Under the pieces are notes generated by a model. That model made no database searches, was not told the DNA's origin, and saw only the letters and a list, made by a program, of their open reading frames with translations. Both the position numbers and the translations under genes were made by a program. Positions 36,212 through 47,689 of a stretch of DNA of 64,000 bases are shown here, one piece after another. The number at the start of each line of letters is the position of its first letter. Positions within the stretch are counted from its first letter, which is position 1. The stretch is from positions 19,450,501 through 19,514,500 of the forward strand of contig NC_133558.1 of NCBI RefSeq assembly GCF_048773025.1. The letters are read 5' to 3'. Origin of the DNA: Camelus bactrianus. Taxonomy: Eukaryota > Chordata > Mammalia > Artiodactyla > Camelidae.

Positions 36212-39200
36212 TCACTGCCTGGGGGAGAAAAAAACAGGACCTGGCCAGAGCCCAGAGGGGATGTGGCTAAAGACGGACTCACTGGGTGGGTGAGCTTCCC
36301 CAGAGGCTCCCATCTGCACTATCCCAAGGATTTCAGGGCTCACCCTCTGCCTCCACTCCTGTTCCATACTTACAGCCTGAGCGTAGATCTTTCTTTTTCT
36401 TATGGAAAGATAGCCTCCTTTAAGAAGCCAGGGAGAAAGCAGGTCATGAGGCCGTAAAGAAACCCCCTAGTCTTGGACCCCAGGGAAGTCTCCAGAACTG
36501 TGACTGCAAACCCAGGGCAGGATCCAGAAACATGAAGAATGCAGGTGTGCAGGGACTGGACCAACCACCCCCTGGAGGTCTGTCCTCATTAGTGACTTTC
36601 CCTGACCTTTGACTGCTGAAGATCACATCCCCATCATCAGATCCACTGTGTTGATATTGCATTTTCACATGTGCCTTACAAAGAATAAGTGCAAGCAAAA
36701 GGCCCCAGACTTGTAAGCATATGCACTAGGTGGTGCTTCCCAGTAACAAGGCAGGCAAATTTCTACCTGGGCTTGAAACCCCACTAAGTGAGACAAGAAA
36801 ACTCAGATCCCCCCCACCTTCCCTACCTGAGCACCTCTTCCTCCGGATCACAACTCCCGCCACCACAGCTCCAGTGACCACGAAGAGAACCAGGCCAAAA
36901 ATGATGCCCATGATGGGCTGAGGAGGTGGCTCTGCAAAGAGAAGGGAAGGAGCCCTGACCTCAGGCTTGGGTCCTGGCCTTGCTGAAGGTCTCCAGAAGG
37001 GCTTCTGCTTTACCTGAGAAGCTCCACCCCCGTTTTCCCCCTCACCCCATCTCAGGCTGAGGGGCTCCTGAAGTCCCTCATGCTGCACATGGCATGTGTA
37101 TCTCTGCTCCTCTCCAGGAGGCACCACCAAGGCCGCCCACTTCTGGAAGGTCCCGTCCCCCGCAGGCCTGGTCTCCACGAGCTCCGTGTCCTGGGCCTGG
37201 TCCTCCCCATCACGCTGCCAGGTCAGTGAGATCTCCGCAGGGTAGAAGCCCAGGGCCCAGCACCTCAGGGTGGCCTCACGGTCAGAGATGGGGTGGTGGG
37301 TCATGTGTGTCCTGGGAGGCTCTGTGGTAGACAAAGCAGGGAGGGCTCAGACAAGGGCTTGCTGAGGGGCATCAACTCCAAAGACCAAGACACCCATATC
37401 CCCTGATGGTCTGACTGCTAACCAGGAGGAGGCAGGAACTGTCTCCTATCAAGGGTAGAGGGACCCACACTAAGCTAAGCCAAGCCAGGTTCCAGACAGG
37501 GGTGTGGGAACTCAGTCTAACATTCTTCTTCAAAATAAGAGCCTCTTCAAACATGCTCCACCCTTTTATCAAGCCACTGGTCAGTGTTTCTAGACACACG
37601 CAGGAGTGTATCTAGTAAGAAAGTGCCAAAAGTGTAAAAAATCGCCAAGATTCTATGAAGTAGCTCTATGCCTTCCTGAGAGCAGTTTCCTAACCTAATA
37701 AGAATGGGTGGAGGGTGGGTATAGATCAGGGGTAGAATGTGTGTTTAGCATGAACAAGGTCCTGGGTTTAATCCCCAGTACCTCTATTTAAAATAAATAA
37801 ATAAATCTAATTACTCGCCCTCCCCCCAAAAAATCCCAACCAACCAAACAACAACAAAACAAATAAAAGTCTCTTTAAAAAAAGAAAAAAAGAATGGGTG
37901 GGTCTGATGGCACTGCCCGGGAGACTCAAGATGGGAAGCTCCCAAATCCATACCTCTGGCTTATAGGGATGTCACCATCAGCGCATTGGCCCCGCCCATC
38001 CCACATAAATATGTTACCCCGTTGTGCTAGGTCAGTTCTGGGGTAGGCCCCCTCACCCACACTCTGAAGAGAGAATCGGCCCAAGCTGGGGATGGGGGAG
38101 GGCTGAGTGGGTGGGCTGCGGGAGGTCATTACCAGTGCGGTTCAAGCTCTCCCCTCCAAATTTCAAGTATCTCCTCAGCCACAGGACACACTCCTTCTCC
38201 AAGTAGTTCTTGTCTCTCTCTATGAAGTTCCCACTGGCCTCCCATTTTTGTTTGGTGTATTGAGCAATGAATGTGGCTGCGGTGTATTGCAGAGAGTCCG
38301 TATCCAGGCTCAAGTAGTCGTCACCATCATAGCCATACTGCCAGTGCCCTGTGGTCCTGCCGTCCTCATGGAGCTCACAGCCGTAGGCGAACTGGAGGGT
38401 GTGGGGACCTGCTCACACCAAGGATCAAACAGTGTCAGTTAGGCAGAGCGGGCCTCCAAGGCCTCTCCCATCCATGGTTCCAGCTCCCTCCACTAACACT
38501 TCCCATTTTTTCTCTTCTCCTTAGAGGACATTCACATTCTGTAGACAAACTAGCTTTGTCCTGATACCGATGTCTTTAACTTGCTATCAGCTCTGCAGTG
38601 GGGAATGGTCTATGGTTAGTTCTAAGTATTAAAAGAGCCTTGGATGGGGACTTACAGATTTGGGCTTTGCCATGAACTGTGTAATTTGGGCCAGTTATTC
38701 AACCTCCACAGATCTACATTTATCTTGAGTAAATGGAGGCTTAGATTATGAACTTACAGGTCTCTTCTGTGCTCAGAGTCTCAGATTCTAAGTGCAAGTT
38801 CCTGAAAACAGAATCACACTACACAGCATTAACGCAAGAGGGCACAAAGTGCTGAGTGCAGTTTTCCCTGAGTGCTATGGGCTGAATTCTATCCCTCCAA
38901 TATTCAGATGTTGAAGCCCTCATCTTCAATGTAACTATATTTGGAGATTTTAGGAGGTAATTAAGGTTAAATGAGGTCACGAGAGTGGAGCCCCAATCCA
39001 ACAGGGATTAGGGAGAAAGGGAGATCTCACTTACTCCATGTGCATTTACCAAGGAAAACAAGAATGTGGCTGACTGCAAGCCAGGAAGGGAGCCCTCACC
39101 AGAAAGTGACCCTGCTGAACCTTAATCTTGGACTTACCAGCCTCTAGAACTGTCAGAAAAGAAACTTCTGTTACTTAAACCATGCAGTGTCTGGTGTTTT

Positions 39201-42200
39201 GTTATGGCAGCCCAACAGACTAATAAACCATGAGGTACTAGAGGATGCAAATAACATCAACAAGCTCAAACTTCTGAAAAATTTCTCATATGAATTTCAA
39301 AGTCAAATATGACTAACCCGGAGATCACTCCAGCCTGGATTCATCACACCCTCCCCTTGGTTCCCACAGTCTCCCAGCTCAAGCTCCTAGTCCGACACTT
39401 ACATACTCTACCAAACTTAATTGTGTATCATCACTCTCTTATGCTGTGAGCCCTTAGAAGGCAGGGACTACATCAGTGCCTGTAACATACTATCCAGCAA
39501 ACCCTTGTCAAAATCATGCTCCTAGAAAGATCAACGGGCAAAAGCTGAGCAACCTCAGTGTTCAGCTTCAACTGTACCTCTCACTGATTTTGGCCTTCAA
39601 GGCCCTTTACAGGCTTGTTTCAACAGGGCTAAACTCTCAAGAGCCATTACCTAGAAATGATTAAACTTCAGTCTATCCCCTGAACTCACTCTGCTGAATC
39701 CCACCCCATACCTTGCTGCACCCTAATTTCCTACCACTTACAACACCTTTTATTTTCTTTGTAGACCTAAGTCAGACGCCTCCATCAGGGTCTATTTAAA
39801 GTTCCACCTCATTCATGAAACTCTGACCACTGGGGTGTCTTGCCTAGAAACCGCAGTCAACCATTTCTCTGCTTCTCACTTGGTATTTAAGGAGGTTCTT
39901 GTCTTTGACATCGCTGGGTATGCATCAAAGGGTCAGTAAAGTTTTCACAGACATATGAGTACCTTCCCATATTAATTGTAAGCTCTTTGAAGACAAACAC
40001 CAGGTTATATGTTTCTGGTTGCCCACCTCCAGCACCCAAAAGACATATACTAAGCATATATCCATGACCTAGTAAATCTACTTAATTAATCTGTGTATTA
40101 ATTATTAATTAATATCAAACAGACTCTACATCATTGTGACCAGACTAGCCAGCTTTCCTTCTCCAGTGATAACTTGTACACATTCTCCTGCTGCAGCCTG
40201 ACCCATGGGAATTCTTGTCAAGAGGGTCTTTCACCCCTGAGGCTTGGGGTGAAGTGCTGAGCACTGCTTCCCCCTGCTTCTCCCAGGCACCTACCTGCTT
40301 GCTTTTGTGGGAGTGCTGTGTTCAGACCATCCTCCATGGTTTTGTTGTAATATTGCTGCAAATTCCTCAGATTTAAGTGGAAAATCTTCATCCGACTGTT
40401 GAAGATCTTAGTCTCATCATCAAAGTAACTTGGCTCTTCCGTCAACCACTGAACACAAGATTTTGCCTTCATTTCCTTACTGTCATAGCGAATGAAGGGC
40501 TGGTCGTCCACAAAGCCCAAAGCAGTAAATGCAGGTTTTCCTAGAACTGGCTCAGACATAGCCGAGTAGAAATACTGCAGAGAGTGTGATCCTGAGGTAA
40601 GAACAAGAGACAGTGGATCAGAGCAAGTTCCAGTATTTATTGAGTGAGGATCTAAAGAATGAGTATGTGTGTGTGTGTCCAATAGGAGACACAAGGCACA
40701 CAACATCAAACAGTGAAAGGACAATTACAACCTATCTCATAAGTGAATTCAAATCCCACACAGAGTACGCACTGAGAGAATTTGAAGAAATAAGTATCTA
40801 TACAGACACATATGTATAAATACATAAATATATATGTACATACATATAAATATATATGCATATATATTTACATATATACAGAGTAAGAGGTTTTAGCTCA
40901 TGTAATTCTTGAGGGCTGGCAAGTCTAAAATCTAGGGGAAGATTCAGTGTTGCAGCTGTGCCCAAAGGTAGTCTGGAGGCAGAGTTCCCTCTTCCTCAGG
41001 AGACCTCAGTCTTCCTCTTAAGGCCTTCAACTGATTAGACAAGGTCCACCCACATTATCATCTAGGGTAATCCACTTTATTCAAAGTCTACTGATTTAAA
41101 TGTTAATCTCAATTAAAAAATAACTTCATAGCAAAATCTAAACTGGTGTTTGACCAACTATCTAGATGCCATCACCTAGCCTAGCTGACACATAAGATTG
41201 ACTATCACAACTGGATAGAGAAGTAGTGGTATATTTATACAATGGAATACTACTCAGCCATATAAAAGAAAATAATGCCATTTTCAGCAACATGGATGGA
41301 CCTGAAGATAGTTATTCTAAGTGAAGTAAACCAGAAAGAGAAAAACACCATATGATAACACTTATATCTGGCACCTAAAAAAAAAAAAAAAAGACACAAC
41401 TGAACTTATTTACAAAACAGAAACAGACTCACATAGAAAACAAATTTATGGCTACTGGAGGGGAAAGGGGGTGAGAAGGGATAAATTGGGAGTTCAAGAT
41501 TTGCAGATAATAACTACTATATATAAAATAGGTTAAAAAAGTTTCTACTGTATATCACAGGGAACTATGTTCAATATCTTGTAGTAACCTATAATGAAAA
41601 TGAATATGAAAAGGAGTATATGTATGTATATGTATGATTGAAACATTATGCTGCATAACAGAAATTGATGCAACATTGCAAACTGACTATAATTCAGTAA
41701 AAAAAAAAAAAAAAAAAAAAGGTAAAAGCCCTTGAGAGGAAATAAAAAAGATTGACCATTACAAGTACTTAGCACAAATATATAATTATATAGTACATAT
41801 ATTATATATATATACACACAATATGTATATAAGAGAGAAGTGTACAATCCATGTACCTTAGAAAGGTACTAGGAATATAAATGCATGTCTAGCAGATATA
41901 AAATATAGACAACACAAATGTCCCATTATAATATCCAAGAGAGAACCATTGTTAACTATTTGTTCTATATTTCCCCTTTTTCCCCCCCATTCATACATTA
42001 GTAAAGATGGATGGAAGGGATGTTTGAAATAAATGTTTCTTCCAATTCAGATTGTTCTATAACTTTTATTTTTTATTTACCATGTGGATATATTTTCATG
42101 GCCATATAGGTAGACATTTTTTTTTTAATGACAAGTGTGGTATTTCACTGTAGGTACATAGCTTATTTCATTTAACTATTTCAGTACTTTTTTCCCAATA

Positions 42201-45200
42201 ATTCACTGATATACATAATGCCTCAAAAGTATTCTTGTACTTATTTCTCTGTATACTAGGGAAAGTGTTCTAGGAATTTCTAATTTAAGTGGAAATGTTG
42301 AACCAAAGATTATGAATAGTTTGAATATTAACAGGTAGTACCAGACAAAACATTGTAAAATGACTATAACTCAATAAAAAAATTTTTTTAATAAATAAAT
42401 AAATAAATAAATAAAAACAGGTAGTACCAAAGTGCTTCACAAAAACGTCATCAGCTCATACCCACATCAACAGGAGAGACTGAAATATATCCAGTTTTTT
42501 GTTTGTTTGTTTGGGCTTCACTCAATAGATTATTTAGTAAGTAAATTTCACTCAATAGATTATTTTAAAAGTCAACAAAAATTTGGGAGGGCCTTTTCTT
42601 CAGAATTAAAGTGTGATTTTTTTTTTTTTAGGTACAGTTGCTTCACAATATTGTGTTAGTTTCAGGTGTACAGCACAGTGATTCACTATTTTTGCAGATT
42701 ATATTCCGTAACAGGTTATTACAAGACAATAGCTATAATTCCCTATGCTATACAGTAAATTCTTGCCGCTAATCTACTTTATATATAGTAGTTAGTATCT
42801 GTTAATCTCATACTCCTTATTTGTCCTTCCCCGCTTCCCTCTCCTATTTGGTAATCTCAAATTTTATTTCTATGTCTGTGAGTCTGTTTCTGTCTTGTAT
42901 ATACACTCATTTGTGTTATTTTTTTAGATTCCACATTAAGTGATGTCATATAGCATTTGTCTTCTCTGTCTGTCTTATTTCACTAAGCATAATATTTTCT
43001 AGGTCCATCCATGTTGCTGCAAATGGCAGTTGAAATATATATAGGTTTTGGGGGGTTTTTTAATGGAGGTACTGGGGATAGAACCCAGAACCTCATGCAT
43101 GCTAAGCCTGCACTCTACCACTAGTACCTTCTCCCCTGAAATATAGTTTTAATTTATTTCTGTTATAGAGAGACAATATAATTTCATGTTTATGGCCAAC
43201 TGAATTTATTCTTCTGTAAATTACTTATTCATATCACTTACATGCTAGTAACAGCATTGCTTTTCTTTTTTAAGAAGACCCTCTCCACTTCTACCCTTGA
43301 CGTGGGATCCTCATTTGATAAACAAGTCCCTCTCACTGTGAACTGTGACTTTGACCACACCAGATCTAAACCGCTGAGTCAAGTCAAGAAGTCCCTCCTG
43401 AGAACCCAGGCAGTGGATATGCAAACCAGGGGTCCCTCCGTCTGTTCTCTGCCCACCCCAACCATGGTGCTGCACTTGAAAAGGGGCTATGCTGGGAGCA
43501 AGGCCGTTAGATCTTTAGAGACACTGAATTCCAGGGAATGACTGTGGTGAGGGAGAAAAAAAACAAGAGCAAAAGAAAGATGCTAAATACAAACTTCCTT
43601 CTTCTCTATTCTCTCTAAGGCTTTCATATCCTGGGCAACTTAATCCATTCAGGCAGACAGAAAATGTACAAATATGGAAATGTTCACATCAAACTCCCAT
43701 TAACCATCCTCACCAGACCAGTTAGGTTTGCAGAGAAATTAATTCTGTTTCCTGAAAATTATCTTTGTGTTGGAGCATTTCCTCTATAGTCTTTTATTTC
43801 CTTGTTTTATTTTAATTCTTTTAATAACTGTATGAAGTAGATATTTAAACTCCATGTTAGACGTCAGAAAACTGAGGCTTTAATTAGAACCCATCTCTTT
43901 TTCTCTCTTGCTCATAAATAGGTGAGACTTTAAAAAAAAAAAAAAAAGGTGTAGTGTGATCTGTGTATCATCCTCACTTCTCGGGGAAAACCAGCAGCAC
44001 ATTCATGCTGCCAGATATGAATGTCAAGACTTTGTTTTATTAGTTATCAGGAAACATTTTGCTCAGCAATTAAAGCCATGAGCCTGGCCTCCCATCTGGC
44101 TTTCTTGCTGCACCTCTAGACTCAACAACAGCTGCTGTCCAACTGTGCTAGGAGATCTCGAGGCTGGGGACAATGGTTGCCATCAGTCTGCATAAGGGAA
44201 AATGTAAAAATAGAAGCTGGGAATTGGGGGAAACTTTTCATAGTTAACGGATGGGATTTTCCCCAATGAGTCTTTTTTTTTTTTTTTTTTTTTTTTTTAA
44301 CTGTGACTTCCAGTTTTACTAACTGCTTCTAACATGATTTTCTTTTTGGATGAGTCATATTTTAACAAGTATATCAGTGAAGCACTTCTTCCATCTGAAT
44401 GTAAGATGACTGTGTGGACGTGTTATCTTTTTCAGCTCTAACTGTCATTAACCAAGGATCAAAATGAACTTAAATTTAGAAAGAGACCAACACTGGATAA
44501 AGAGGTTGTGGTATATTTATACAATGGAATACTACTCTGCCATAAAAAGAATAAAATAATGCCTTTGCAGCAACATGGATGGACTTAGAGACCATCATTC
44601 TAAGTGAAGTAAGCCAGAAAGAGGAAGAAAAAATACCATATGATATAACTCATGTGTGGAATCTAAAAAAAAAAAAAAAGCACCCTATTAACTCATCTAC
44701 AAAACAGAAACAGACTCGCAGACTTAGTAAACAATCTTATGGGGAAAGGGGGTGGGAGGGGATAAATTTGGGAGTTTGAGATTTACAAATGTTACTCACT
44801 ATATATAAAAAAAGACTTTAAAAAAGGTTTCTTCTGTATAGCACAGGGAACTATGTTCAATATCTTGTAATTATCTTTAATGAAAAAAATGTGAAAATGA
44901 ATATATGTATGTATATGCATTACTGGGACACTGTGCTGTACACCAGAGATTGACACATTGTAATTGACTGTACTTCAGTTTAAAAAAAATTTTTGAATTA
45001 GGGACAAAAAGAACCAGACCAACAAATGACTATATCACAAACTGTTAAAGAATAATTTTCAAAAATAATTAAGCATAATCGGTCACATTGCTCTCAATTG
45101 AATATTATATTTAATTTTGTAAGGGCAAAAATATTTTTATATTTTTAATAAATAAAAAACAGTGTTTAAAATATCTTATTTTATCTCATCTTTTTGGATT

Positions 45201-45722
45201 TCTGTCTTTGTAAATATTTTATAATGTGCATAATGTATTGGTACAGTGGAACATCTATATATTTTATAAATAAATACACACTTTAAACTGTAAAGAAAGA
45301 TGATTTAAAACCTTGGAAACCATCGACCCCAGACTTTTGATCTGGCTATGGCTTTGCCCTTCTATGTATTCAACAAGCCTCTCTTTTCTAAGTGGCTTTT
45401 ACAAAACATCTAGTTTGAGCACAGCAGGAGGACAGGAACTCAAGACTTCCGACCTCGGTCGGAGATCTGCAGGCTTTCTTTTTGTTCGCACTATATGTCC
45501 TTCTTTGACGGAGTCTGCGCAATAGTAAGCCTGCACCAAGATTCTGGAAAGCCACCCCTTGAGCTTAGATGCGCTCTGAAGTTCCATTTTGGAGTCTTCT
45601 CTGTCGGTTTGGGTTTCCCCTGCAACTCCTCGCCGCCCGCCGCCCCCAGTTCCCCACTCACGGGCGCGGGTCTCCGGCAGGAGGCTCAGGAAGAGGTACA
45701 AGAGAGCAAGGGCCCACAGCAT
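36212..45722 (-). CDS. Divergent MHC class I-like heavy chain, apparently intact
   Basis: Exon 1 45,722-45,662 (leader [20 protein letters not shown]). Exon 2 starts at 40,591 and ends at 40,295 (strong donor) or 40,328 (weak donor). Exon 3 is 38,408-38,133, exon 4 37,321-37,046, exon 5 36,931-36,827. Exon 6 is probably 36,398-36,374, with a stop in exon 7 at 36,214-36,212, giving about 348 or 337 residues. All boundaries are phase 1. Alpha1 begins [15 protein letters not shown] and is two residues shorter than classical chains. Alpha2 has both cysteines ([14 protein letters not shown]). Alpha3 is almost classical and keeps [11 protein letters not shown]. One membrane segment follows. Y7, Y59, Y84, Y99, T143, K146, W147, Y159 and Y171 are all present, as is the N86-type sequon NKT. 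A second sequon, NRT, ends alpha2. This implies beta2-microglobulin pairing and possible peptide display at the cell surface; that is inference. It is not clearly HFE, MR1, ZAG or MIC. Confidence 0.85.
37711..37890 (+). mobile_element. Camelid Ala-tRNA SINE in intron 3 of the divergent gene
   Basis: Flanked by a perfect target-site duplication AGAATGGGTG (37,701-37,710 and 37,891-37,900). Head and B box (GGTTTAATCCC) are recognisable. It is antisense to the host gene. Confidence 0.9.
38875..39228 (+). mobile_element. MLT1-like solo LTR in intron 2
   Basis: Starts GCTATGGGCTGAATTC, contains GGAGGTAATTAAGGTTAAATG and CCAGCCTCTAGAACTG, and ends near GACTAATAAACC. Ancient ERVL-MaLR LTR without internal sequence. 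The pseudogene copy lacks it at the matching place, as far as I can see. Confidence 0.65.
40640..40880 (+). repeat. GT and AT simple-sequence tract in intron 1
   Basis: GTGTGTGTGTG near 40,665, and interrupted ATATAT/ACATAT runs at 40,800-40,880. Confidence 0.7.
40880..41215 (+). mobile_element. ERVL-type solo LTR (copy B) in intron 1
   Basis: Contains GGGCTGGCAAGTCTAAAATC, CCTTCAACTGATTAGAC, GATTTAAATGTTAATCTCA and closes with TTGACTATCACA. Old LTR, no internal genes. Related to 14,255-14,455. Confidence 0.6.
41216..41722 (+). mobile_element. LINE-1 3' end in intron 1
   Basis: Tail of a fairly young L1: GGAATACTACTCAGCC, GCAACATGGATGGACC, CACAGGGAACTATG, and a 20-base poly-A run at the end. 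It lies against the end of the LTR. Confidence 0.8.
42344..42416 (+). mobile_element. Very short 5'-truncated LINE-1 insertion with target-site duplication
   Basis: Only about 73 bp of L1 3' tip plus an AATAAATAAA tail, bounded by a perfect 13-bp repeat ACAGGTAGTACCA at 42,331-42,343 and 42,417-42,429. Confidence 0.8.
42610..43045 (-). mobile_element. LINE-1 3' end
   Basis: Minus-strand L1 tail: plus-strand wording TTTTTTTAGGTACAGTTG, CCCTATGCTATACAGT, TATATATAGTAGTTAG. Followed directly by a reverse SINE. Confidence 0.75.
43046..43133 (-). mobile_element. Camelid Ala-tRNA SINE, truncated
   Basis: Reverse copy with GGAGGTACTGGGGATAGAAC and GCACTCTACCACTAG. The A-box side is shortened. Confidence 0.8.
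43134..44484. other. Intron 1 sequence, no exon recognised
   Basis: Includes a 99-codon plus-strand frame (43,242-43,541) with no family resemblance and a T run at 44,273-44,298. It lies inside intron 1 of the minus-strand gene. Confidence 0.5.
44273..44298 (+). repeat. Poly-T run (about 26 bases)
   Basis: Uninterrupted T run. Exact length may be affected by sequencing. Confidence 0.8.
44485..44990 (+). mobile_element. LINE-1 3' end
   Basis: Plus-strand L1 tail: ACTGGATAAAGAGGTTG, CCATAAAAAGAATAAAATAATG, CACAGGGAACTATGTTC, ending TTGTAATTGACTGTACTTC. Third L1 tail in this intron. Confidence 0.8.
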
Positions 45723-45880
45723 GCCGTCGGCTGTTACCGATTGGCCCCGGGACCCCCGGGCACAACCGGGACCGGGGACCCAGAACCAGGAGAGCCAGCT
45801 CCACTTCTGCTCTTTACAGAAGAGAGGAGGGGCCTTAGAAGAAACCGAAAGACCGAGCAGAAAAGCGTTGGGGCGGGGAA
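45723..45880 (-). promoter_or_regulatory. Promoter of the divergent class I-like gene: ISRE, GC box, CCAAT
   Basis: Reading toward the gene: a GC box (plus-strand GGGGCGGGG, about 45,870-45,878), then a perfect IRF/ISRE core GAAACCGAAA at 45,841-45,850 (TTTCGGTTTC on the coding strand), then CCAATCGG about 17 bp before the ATG. The CCAATCGG matches the CCAAT box of the 24.6 kb class I promoter, where it lies 60 bp before the start. No TATA box is seen. The area is CpG-rich. Interferon inducibility is inferred from the ISRE. Confidence 0.6.
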
Positions 45881-46462
45881 CTAGAGCACCATCTGTGTGT
45901 CGGAGATAAACGCTCCATAAACGCTGTTTGGAAAAGGCCCACTGGAGTTGGTTTCCGGTGAATTAGAATTAGATAACGCTCCGGCTGCCGCACAGCCAGT
46001 GCCACACCAAGCCAGCCAGTGGCCCCGGTCTGGTCCAGAAGGACCTACCCCCTTACTCGGCTTATGATCCTGGGTGGGTCTCTCAGTTTAGGAGGCCTGG
46101 TTTCTTCCTTACCCAAATGCGAACAATGTTAATCTGTAACATGGAAAACCACAGAGAAGTTAAAAACCAAAACAAAACATTTCGTATTTAGGAGGAAAAC
46201 CGGCATAAATACACAAAAATAAGGAGGTTTAATGTTCTGATTTGGGGTGATTTTTTTTCCCCTCCAACTCCCAAGTTTTATGGAATGCACTGCCTTCCAC
46301 TGATTAAAATGTCCAATTAATCAGTCATATTGGTAATCACTGCACAGAATATACATATATCAAATCACTACGCTGTACACCTTTAATATAATGTTATATG
46401 TCAATTTTATCTGAAAAACTGGGGAGAAAATAAAATGTCCAATTTGAAGTACAGCAGAGTCG

Positions 46463-46572
46463 GGGGAGGGTATAGTTCAGTGGTAGAGTGTGTGCTTAGC
46501 ATACATACATGAGGTCCTGGGTTCAATCCCCAGTCAGGCCCCCACCCCCACCCCGCCAAAAAAAAAAAATCA
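46463..46572 (+). mobile_element. Camelid Ala-tRNA SINE
   Basis: Head TATAGTTCAGTGGTAGAG and B box GGTTCAATCCC, a C-rich bridge and a poly-A tail. A small duplication (ATACATAC) sits in the anticodon arm. Confidence 0.9.
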
Positions 46573-47689
46573 TCAGGGGAATGAGGAACTTGGGAGGGAA
46601 GTGAAAGAACCGTTGGGTCAGTTGGGTCACGGGTCACAGAGTCACAGCGGGGCGGGGCGGGGGAAGCTCTTCTCCCTGGTTCCAGGTTCAAGGGAGCCAG
46701 GTTCAGACCCCCAAAGTGAATGCTGGGGATGGGGAAGGATAGTGTAGCTTGGGACGAGGAAGCAGAGCCAAGAAAAAGATTATAAAAAATGAAAACAAAA
46801 GACATCCTGTTTCCATCTCCTTTTGGCTTCTCTTTTGCTCACATCTGGGTGGTTGAAAGTGTACCCTGACAGGAGCAGGCCAGCATGGCTGGCTCATTTT
46901 GGCCTGCTCTGTGGAGAAACCAGGGAAGGAAAAACACCAGGAGGAAAGGCAAATGAAGCAGAACCGTCTCTGAAGAATCTTGATCACAGATGCAAAGTTC
47001 CTAGCCCTCCTTTGAGGGGTACCCATATTTCCATGGACAGAGAACCTACTTTAAGCAAGATTCAGGCCTGAAAAATGATCCCTTCTTGCGTCAAGAATTT
47101 CAAAGACTTCCCCTTGTGGTTGCTGAGAGCCAGACAAGCAGCCTGGCCCTTAAGGAAGCCATGGTGGCCAGGAAGGAGTAGTCCTCATTCCAGCTGAGGC
47201 TGAAGTGGTGTCTGGTGACAGGGGAGCTTCCTAAAGAGAACAAGTTGAGCTGGGATGTTTAGAATGAACAGACAAATTAGCTCTAGAGGGTGGCTGGGGT
47301 GAAGCATTCCAGCTTCAAGGGACAACCTGTGAGAGGGCACAAAACTCATGTTAACCTCTTGGCCTTGGACTATTTAGAAGGCTCACAATCACTGAGTTCT
47401 CAATGGGTGTCAGGCTTTGTTCTAAGGGCTTTACATGCCCAAAGTCATGTATATGGAGAAGAGGTCTTTGGGGGAGAATTCTGAGCTTAACAGCCAGAGA
47501 TCTGGCTTCTACTCCAGTGTCTGCTACCACATCTAGTGTGTGTGTATGTGCTGGGGGCAGCAGTGAGGGGTGGGGGTAACCTGTCTGGCCACCAAGGCAA
47601 ATGTCTCTCAGGAAAATAAGCAAAATTTTCATTATCCAAACTGCTTTTTAAGGAAAGACATTAATGTGCACCAGGGCCCTACCAGGTGC

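Noticed and set aside
43242-43541. 99-codon plus-strand frame
   Set aside because: No family resemblance; lies within intron 1 of the opposite-strand gene.
36212-45722. Naming the divergent gene HFE, MR1, AZGP1 or MICA
   Set aside because: Each shares features (HFE-like alpha1 start, MR1-like GCEL-EDG-TTG in alpha2, MIC-like long intron 1), but none fits throughout, and no search was possible.
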